Source: Omphiscola glabra (lineage: Eukaryota; Mollusca; Gastropoda; Lymnaeidae). Taken from it: a stretch of DNA of 64,000 nucleotides. Both the position numbers and the translations under genes were made by a program. Below the pieces are notes generated by a model that saw only the letters and a list, made by a program, of their open reading frames with translations, ran no database searches and was not told the DNA's origin. Position 1 is the stretch's first letter. Every line of letters begins with the position of its first letter. The DNA lies in assembly GCA_964017045.1 (NCBI GenBank), contig OZ024798.1, positions 8,019,793 through 8,083,792 on the forward strand, in the 5' to 3' direction. This document shows, in pieces, positions 57,626 through 64,000 of this stretch.

Positions 57626-58094
57626 CATCTTTAGGGACAGATCCTTGATTGTCTCACTGACCGGTCTCGGCCATTTACAGTCTTGCCCTTTTCAAAGTGT
57701 CGACATCCCACCAGGGGTCAGTTTAGAAGCCGTTACAGAGCTACCTGGAACCACTTTAAGTCTTCAACGCACCCTTTCCAATCAATCCCCCTACTCACCT
57801 CCTCCAAATCACATTCTTCCACTCACCCCATTCCACCCCTGCCTATCACCCACTCACACTGACCCCCTCCAACCAACCCTTTTCCCTCCCACCCTCCCTC
57901 ATGGGCGCCAGGCCATATCAGTCGTGGCTCCATTTAACTCCGATGCACCACTGGAGGTCAAACTATCATCGATTTTGGGGGGGGGGGGGTGTCTATCGTC
58001 ATCGATCAGATGAGAAAGAGAGATAGAGAGAGAAAGAGAGACGAAGAAACAGAGAGGGAAAAATAAAAAGGATAATAAAGAGGGCGCAAGGAGT
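57626..58094. other. No gene; C-rich and GA-rich tracts
   Basis: 57626-57970 is unique-looking and rich in C at 57780-57900. A poly-G run lies near 57980, followed by a purine-rich stretch to about 58080. Confidence 0.45.
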
Positions 58095-58317
58095 GAATTA
58101 GAGTGTACATGCGTGTGCGTGTAAGAGTGGGATGTGAAAGAATGAGGATACAAGTGTGTGTATGTGTAAGAGTGGGATGTGATGTGAAAGAATGAGGATA
58201 CAAGTGTGTGTATGTGTAAGAGTGGGATGTGAAAGAATGAGGATACAAGTGTGTGTATGTGTAAGAGTGGGATGTGATGTGAAAGAATGAGGATACAAGT
58301 GTGTGTATGTGTATTTG
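58095..58317. repeat. 45-50-bp tandem repeat, ~4 copies
   Basis: Units contain aagtgtgtgtatgtgtaaga, gtgggatgtga and aagaatgaggatac. Alternate units carry an extra tgtga (gatgtgatgtgaaag), so it reads as a dimer. Confidence 0.93.
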
Positions 58318-58592
58318 TGTTTATGTCTGTACATATGTGTGAATGTGTGTACATGTGTGTGAATGTGTGTACATGTGTGTGAATGTGTGTACATGTGTGT
58401 GAATGTGTGTACATGTGTGTGAATGTGTATACATGTGTGTGAATGTGTGTACATGTGTGTGAATGTATGTAAATGTGTGTGAATGTGTGTTCATGTGTGT
58501 ACATGTGTGTGAATGTGTGTTCATGTGTGTGAATGTGTGTACATGTGTGTGAATGTGTGTACATGTGTGTGAATGTGTGTGAATGTCTGTGT
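58318..58592. repeat. 20-bp GT-rich tandem repeat, ~13 copies
   Basis: The unit is gaatgtgtgtacatgtgtgt. It is largely alternating purine-pyrimidine. Confidence 0.96.
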
Positions 58593-58688
58593 ATTTATGT
58601 TTATAGTTTCACTGGGTTACCTAGTTCATGCCCTCTTGGGGTGCTCCTTGATAGTGCTGCCCTTCAACGACGATAATTAAGAAAGATA

Positions 58689-58770
58689 TGGTTGACACAT
58701 ACAACATATAGAGGACACATACAACATATAGGTGACACATACGACATATAGGTGACACATACGACATAGG
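58689..58770. repeat. 20-bp tandem repeat, 4 copies
   Basis: The unit is gacacatacaacatataggt, with minor variants. Confidence 0.94.
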
Positions 58771-58874
58771 AGATATGCATTATCTAAAGAGGACCAAAAA
58801 GCGACCAAAAAGAGTTCAGCCTGGGTTGTACCCCCCCCCCCCCCCGTCATCCTACCTCTTCCAAATTCAGGGAC

Positions 58875-61852
58875 GATTAGTGATGAGTAGGTATGGGCAT
58901 GAATGGGACCAATTTGTGATGAGTAGGTATGTGCATGAATAGGACCACTTAGTGATTAGTAGGTATGTGCATGAATGGAACCAATTAGTGATTAGTAGGT
59001 ATGTGCATGAATGGGACCAATTAGTGATGAGTAGGTATGTGCATGAATGGGACCAATTAGTGATGAGTAGGTATGTGCATGAATGGGGCCAATTAGTGAT
59101 GAGTAGGTATGTGCATGAATGGGACCAATTAGTGATTAGTAGGTATGTGCATGAATGGGACCAATTAGTGATGAGTAGGTATGTGCATGAATGGGACCAA
59201 TTAGTGATGAGTATGTATGTGCATGAATGGGACCAATTAGTGATGAGTAGGTATGTGCATGAATGGGACCAATTAGTGATGAGTAGGTATGTGCATGAAT
59301 GGGACCAATTAGTGAAGAGTAGGTATGTGCATGAATGGGACCAATTAGTGATGAGTAGGTATGTGCATGAATGGGACCAATTAGTGAAGAGTAGGTATGT
59401 GCATGAATGGGACCAATTAGTGATGAGTAGGTATGTGCATGAATGGGACCAATTAGTGATTAGTAGGTATGTGCATGAATGGGACCAATTAGTGATGAGT
59501 AGGTATGTGCATGAATGGGACCAATTAGTGATGAGTATGTATGTGCATGAATGGGACCAATTAGTGATGAGTAGGTATGTGCATGAATGGGACCAATTAG
59601 TGATGAGTAGGTATGTGCATGAATGGGACCAATTAGTGAAGAGTAGGTATGTGCATGAATGGGACCAATTAGTGATGAGTAGGTATGTGCATGAATGGGA
59701 CCAATTAGTGAAGAGTAGGTATGTGCATGAATGAGACCAATTAGTGATGAGTAGGTATGTGCATGAATGGGACCAATTAGTGATGAGTAGGTATGTGCAT
59801 GCATGGGACTATCAGTGATGAGTAGGTATGTGCATGAATGGGACAAATTAGTGATGAGTAGATATGTGCATGAATGGGACAAATTAGTGATAAGTAGGTA
59901 TGTGCATGAATGGGACCAATTAGTGATGAGTAGGTATGTGCATGAATGGGACCAATTAGTGATGAGTAGGTATGTGCATGAATGGGACCAATTAGTGATT
60001 GATAGGTATGTGCATGAATGGGACCAATTAGTGATGAGTAGGTATGTGCATGAATGGGACCAATTAGTGATGAGTAGGTATGTGCATGAATGGGACCAAT
60101 TAGTGATGAGTAGGTATGTGCATGAATGGGGCCAATTAGTGATGAGTAGGTATGTGCATGAATGGGACCAATTAGTGATTAGCAGGTATGTGCATGAATG
60201 GGACAAATTAGTGATGAGTAGGTATGTGCATGAATGGGACCAATTAGTGATGAGTATGTATATGCATGAATGGGACCAATTAGTGATTAGTAGGTATGTG
60301 CATGAATGGGACCAATTAGTGATGAGTAGGTATGTGCATGCATGGGACTATCAGTGATGAGTAGGTATGTGCATGAATGGGACCAATTAGTGATGAGTAG
60401 ATATGTGCATGAATGGGACAAATTAGTGATAAGTAGGTATGTGCATGAATGTGACCAATTAGTGATGAGTAGGTATGTGCATGAATGAGACTATTAGTGA
60501 TGAGTAGGTATGTGCATGAATGGGACCAATTAGTGATGAGTAGGTATGTGCATGAATGGGACCAATTAGTGATTAGTAGGTATGGGCATGAATGGGACCA
60601 ATTAGTGATGAGTAGGTATGTGCATGAATGGGACCAATTAGTGATGAGTAGGTATGTGCATGAATGGGGCCAATTAGTGATGAGTAGGTATGTGCATGAA
60701 TGGGACCAATTAGTGATTAGCAGGTATGTGCATGAATGGGACCAATTAGTGATGAGTAGGTATGTGCATGAATGGGACCAATTAGTGATGAGTATGTATA
60801 TGCATGAATGGGACCAATTAGTGATGAGTAGGTATGTGCATGAATGGGACCAATTAGTGATGAGTAGGTATGTGCATGAATGGGACCAATTAGTGAAGAG
60901 TAGGTATGTGCATGAATGGGACCAATTAGTGATGAGTAGGTATGTGCATGAATGGGACCAATTAGTGAAGAGTAGGTATGTGCATGAATGGGACCAATTA
61001 GTGATGAGTAGGTATGTGCATGAATGTGACAAATTAGTGATGAGTAGGTATGTGCATGAATGGGACTATCAGTGATGAGTAGGTATGTGCATGAATGGGA
61101 CCAATTAGTGATGAGTAGATATGTGCATGAATGGGACAAATTAGTGATAAGTAGGTATGTGCATGAATGTGACCAATTAGTGATGAGTAGGTATGTGCAT
61201 GAATGAGACTATTAGTGATGAGTAGGTATGTGCATGAATGGGACCAATTAGTGATGAGTAGGTATGTGCATGAATGGGACCAATTAGTGATTAGTAGGTA
61301 TGTGCATGATTGGGACCAATTAGTGATGAGTAGGTATGTGCATGAATGGGGCAATTAGTGATAAGTAGGTATGTGCATGAATGGGACTAATTAGTGATGA
61401 GTAGGTATGTGCATGAATGGGACCAATTAGTGATGAGTAGGTATGTGCATGAATGGGACCAATTAGTGATGAGTAGGTATGTGCATGAATGGGACTATTA
61501 GTGATGAGTAGGTATGTGCATGAATGGGACCAATTAGTGATGAGTAGGTATGTGCATGAATGGGACCAATTAGTGATGAGTAGGTATGTGCATGAATGGG
61601 ACCAATTAGTGATGAGTATGTATGTGCATGAATGGGACCAATTAGTGATGAGTAGGTATGTGCATGAATGGGACCAATTAGTGATGAGTAGGTATGTGCA
61701 TGAATGGGACCAATTAGTGATTGATAGGTATGTGCATGAATGGGACCAATTAGTGATGAGTAGGTATGTGCATGAATGGGACCAATTAGTGATGAGTAGG
61801 TATGTGCATGAATGGGACCAATTAGTGATGAGTAGGTATGTGCATGAATGGG
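58875..61852. repeat. 36-bp tandem array, ~82 copies, with higher-order pattern
   Basis: The unit is gaccaattagtgatgagtag plus gtatgtgcatgaatgg. A rare 35-bp junction (gggactatcagtgatgag) occurs near 59805, 60346 and 61065. The blocks after each share the same succession of variant units (agatatg, aagtagg, gagactatt). Long frames (SRYVHEWDQLVM; SHSCTYLLITNW) result from the 36-bp period. Confidence 0.98.
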
Positions 61853-62275
61853 AGTTGGCTTATAACAAAAAAGATCACATGCCTTCGTTTGTCAGGTGAC
61901 CTCACCAACGTCATGATAGAACCAGCACCTAATGAACTTCGCTCCCATCCCTGAGTTCATTGTCTCAAGGTGTTTAATAGCGTGCAGACTGGGAACGTGT
62001 TGTTGTTGATAACATCCCTAGCCCCCACCCCTCGTGTCAACCTTTATCTTCATCCAGCAATTCTCATCGATCAGAAAATGATCAATTGTTTATTTGCAAC
62101 TCCAATCTCCCGCTCTCTGTGTACACATTAACCACGCACTCTGGTGTAAAAGGTGGGAGGGGGTGCATGTGTGGCACTCATGGACAGCCCTACCTCCCCC
62201 ACCACAGCACACGGACAGTGCCAAATTTGACAGAATGTTAGAGGAAAAGTTGGAACACGTGTTTTAACGTTGTGC
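61853..62275. other. No gene recognised
   Basis: Unique-looking sequence between two arrays. Confidence 0.45.
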
Positions 62276-62690
62276 GATATGAGGACTGTAAGCACCCGTT
62301 TATTGTGAACATCTTATGAGGACTGTAAGCACCCGTTTATTGTGAACATCTTATGAGGACTGTAAGCACCCGTTTATTGTGAACATCTTATGGGGACTGT
62401 AAGCACCCATTTATTGTTAACATCTTATGAGGACTGTTAGCACGCGTTTATTGTGAACATCTTAAGAGGACTGTAAGCACCTGTTTATTGTGAACATCTT
62501 ATGAGGACTGTAAGCACCCGTTTATTGTGAACATCTTATGAGGACTGTAAGCACCCATTTATTGTTAACATCTTATGAGGACTGTACGCACCCGTTTATT
62601 GTGAAGATCTTATGAGGACTGTAAGCACCCGTTTATTGTGAACATCTTATGAGGACTTTGTAAGCACCCGTTTATTGTGCACACCTTTTT
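62276..62690. repeat. 37-bp tandem repeat, ~11 copies
   Basis: The unit is tatgaggactgtaagcaccc plus gtttattgtgaacatct. The ccatttattgttaac subtype recurs at two places five units apart. Confidence 0.96.
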
Positions 62691-62802
62691 GTGCTTCTTA
62701 TTGAAGTATAAATTGCATAAGATAACCAACTGCCTCTCAGTATATCGTTTTTTTAAAATCACAAATAATAATTTTCTAGATATGAATGTATGGCTGTAAC
62801 GC

Positions 62803-62873
62803 GCGCGCGCGCACACACACACACATACATACACACAAACACACACACACGCACGCACACACACACACAAACT
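62803..62873. repeat. (CG)n/(CA)n microsatellite
   Basis: A run of gcgcgcgcgc passes into (ca)n with cata and gcac interruptions. Confidence 0.95.
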
Positions 62874-62949
62874 CCCAGACGTTAACACTGATTGGTACGC
62901 CTTTATTAAAAGCGTTACTTAAATGCATGTTTTGTCAATTACATAAAGT

Positions 62950-63010
62950 ACATGGGAAGTTCACGCATGGCCGCCGCCTTTGTTTCGCAGGCTATTTCTA
63001 GAAGATATGT
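62950..63010. mobile_element. Fragment sharing a module with element copy B
   Basis: catgggaagttcacgcatgg followed by ggctatttctagaag resembles 56250-56310 (gatgggaagttcacgcattg, then ggctatatctag). The rest up to 63260 is unrecognised. Confidence 0.4.
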
Positions 63011-63262
63011 AAAAAATACTAATATTTTGGACATTTATAAATCTACGTAACCATGTCAAATATGTAATCACTGTCAACCATTTCATCAATGTCAACCCAA
63101 AATGTGCTACCCGTCCTCACAGAAGGGTCGCGAACATTCCTTAAAAGTTCCCTTTTTCACAGTCACTTGATATAATTTGACAAGGGCACCGTGATTTGAA
63201 AATGTTTGGGAACCTGTGATGTAAACGGCGCCATTTATTCCACAGCGTTACCATTTTTCCGA

Positions 63263-63537
63263 ATATGCCCGATATGTCAACGATGTCGGTCATGTCAACC
63301 TTGTATTCCATATGTCAACGATGTCGGTCATGTCATCCTTGTATTCCATATGTCAACGATGTCGGTCATGTCAACCTTGTATTCCATATGTCAACGATGT
63401 CGGTCATGTCATCCTTGTATTCCATATTTCAACGATGTCGGTCATGTCAACCTTGTATTCCATATGTCAACGATGTCGGTAATGTCATCCTTGTATTCCA
63501 TATGTCAACGATGTCGGTCATATCAACCTTGTATTCC
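63263..63537. repeat. 38-bp tandem repeat in 76-bp dimers, ~7 copies
   Basis: The unit is catatgtcaacgatgtcggt plus catgtcaaccttgtattc. Units alternate between tcaacctt and tcatcctt, so the repeating block is a dimer. Confidence 0.96.
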
Positions 63538-63736
63538 TGTTTCTCCGTGACATGGAAGTGAGAGCTAAAAGCCCTGCACGCCAAGTGTTTAATAATAGAT
63601 GGCCGTATGAGGGCACCAGTGGTAATGAATCGTCACACTGTCATCTCTTATTTATGAAATAAATAAAATATTGAGATCGTTCTAGATCTAAGTCAAATTA
63701 AATGATGGGAAAATAAATAAGAATGTGTCAAAATCT

Positions 63737-63933
63737 CAATGCAGGCCCACCAATGCAGGCCCACCACTGCAGGCCCGCCAATGCAGGCCCACCAATGCAG
63801 GCCCACCAATGCAGGCCCACCAATGCGGGCCCACCAATGCAGGCCCACCAATGCAGGACCACCAATGCAGGACCACCAATGCAGGCCCACCAATGCAGGC
63901 CCACCAATGCAGGCCCACCAATGCAGACCCACA
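63737..63933. repeat. 14-bp tandem repeat, ~14 copies
   Basis: The unit is aatgcaggcccacc, with a few substitutions (ggaccacc, gcgggccc). Frames are open on both strands because three units span 42 bp. Confidence 0.97.
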
Positions 63934-64000
63934 ACCACTATCTCGATAGATCCATCAAGTCTCTTATTTCGTGCACTTAACACGCACATGTTTCAAACGA

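Noticed and set aside
57899..58564. Histidine/threonine-rich ORF on the minus strand
   Set aside because: It is a translation of the GT-rich 20-bp array and neighbouring repeats.
58952..61899. A family of SRYVHEWDQLVM repeat proteins
   Set aside because: Frames are interrupted wherever a 35-bp unit occurs, and the opposite strand is open too. There is no evidence of selection on the protein.

Overview
The window reads as nuclear DNA of a metazoan with a repeat-rich genome. It has split exons with GT/AG borders, non-LTR and hAT transposon debris and tRNA-derived SINEs, and no operons, Shine-Dalgarno-led genes or compact gene packing. The exon sequences and the transposon mix would fit a lophotrochozoan, perhaps a gastropod mollusc, but that assignment is inference.

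Only one host gene can be supported well. It is a synaptotagmin-7-like gene on the minus strand, with three coding exons at 28738..28625, 17590..17203 and 1901..1732. The joins are phase-compatible (phase 0, then phase 1) and have good splice signals. Together the exons encode an N-terminal segment, a linker and a complete C2A domain with all five calcium-binding aspartates. The C2B exons must lie to the left of base 1. Introns of about 11.0 and 15.3 kb separate the exons. A 45-codon reading frame at 32394-32531 (+) behind a splice-acceptor-like sequence is a weak second candidate.

The dominant content is tandem repeats. I count more than 60 separate arrays, most with unrelated units of 8 to 81 bp, covering roughly 40% of the window by eye. 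The largest are an 8-bp satellite (7612-10182), a 16/17-bp array (19515-20995), a 41-bp array (24432-25488), a very uniform 30-bp array (46537-49640), a G-rich 15-bp array (52625-53568) and a 36-bp array (58875-61852). Several show higher-order periodicity. Many units are multiples of 3 bp without stops, so they give long but meaningless open frames on both strands.

Transposon remnants fill much of the rest. There is a decayed hAT transposase (about 21.0-22.4 kb) and five short hAT-type MITEs with terminal inverted repeats and 8-bp target duplications (15624, 28058, 34315, 39923, 41498). There are also three non-LTR retrotransposon fragments (39.1-39.5 kb minus, 39.6-39.8 kb plus, 53.86-55.25 kb plus) and two copies of a tRNA-derived SINE (1.0-1.27 and 12.79-13.07 kb).

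The most interesting pattern links the two classes. In several cases a short motif inside or at the end of a transposon copy has become a tandem array while a sister copy in the same window has only one or two units. The window therefore seems to catch minisatellites being born from dispersed elements.
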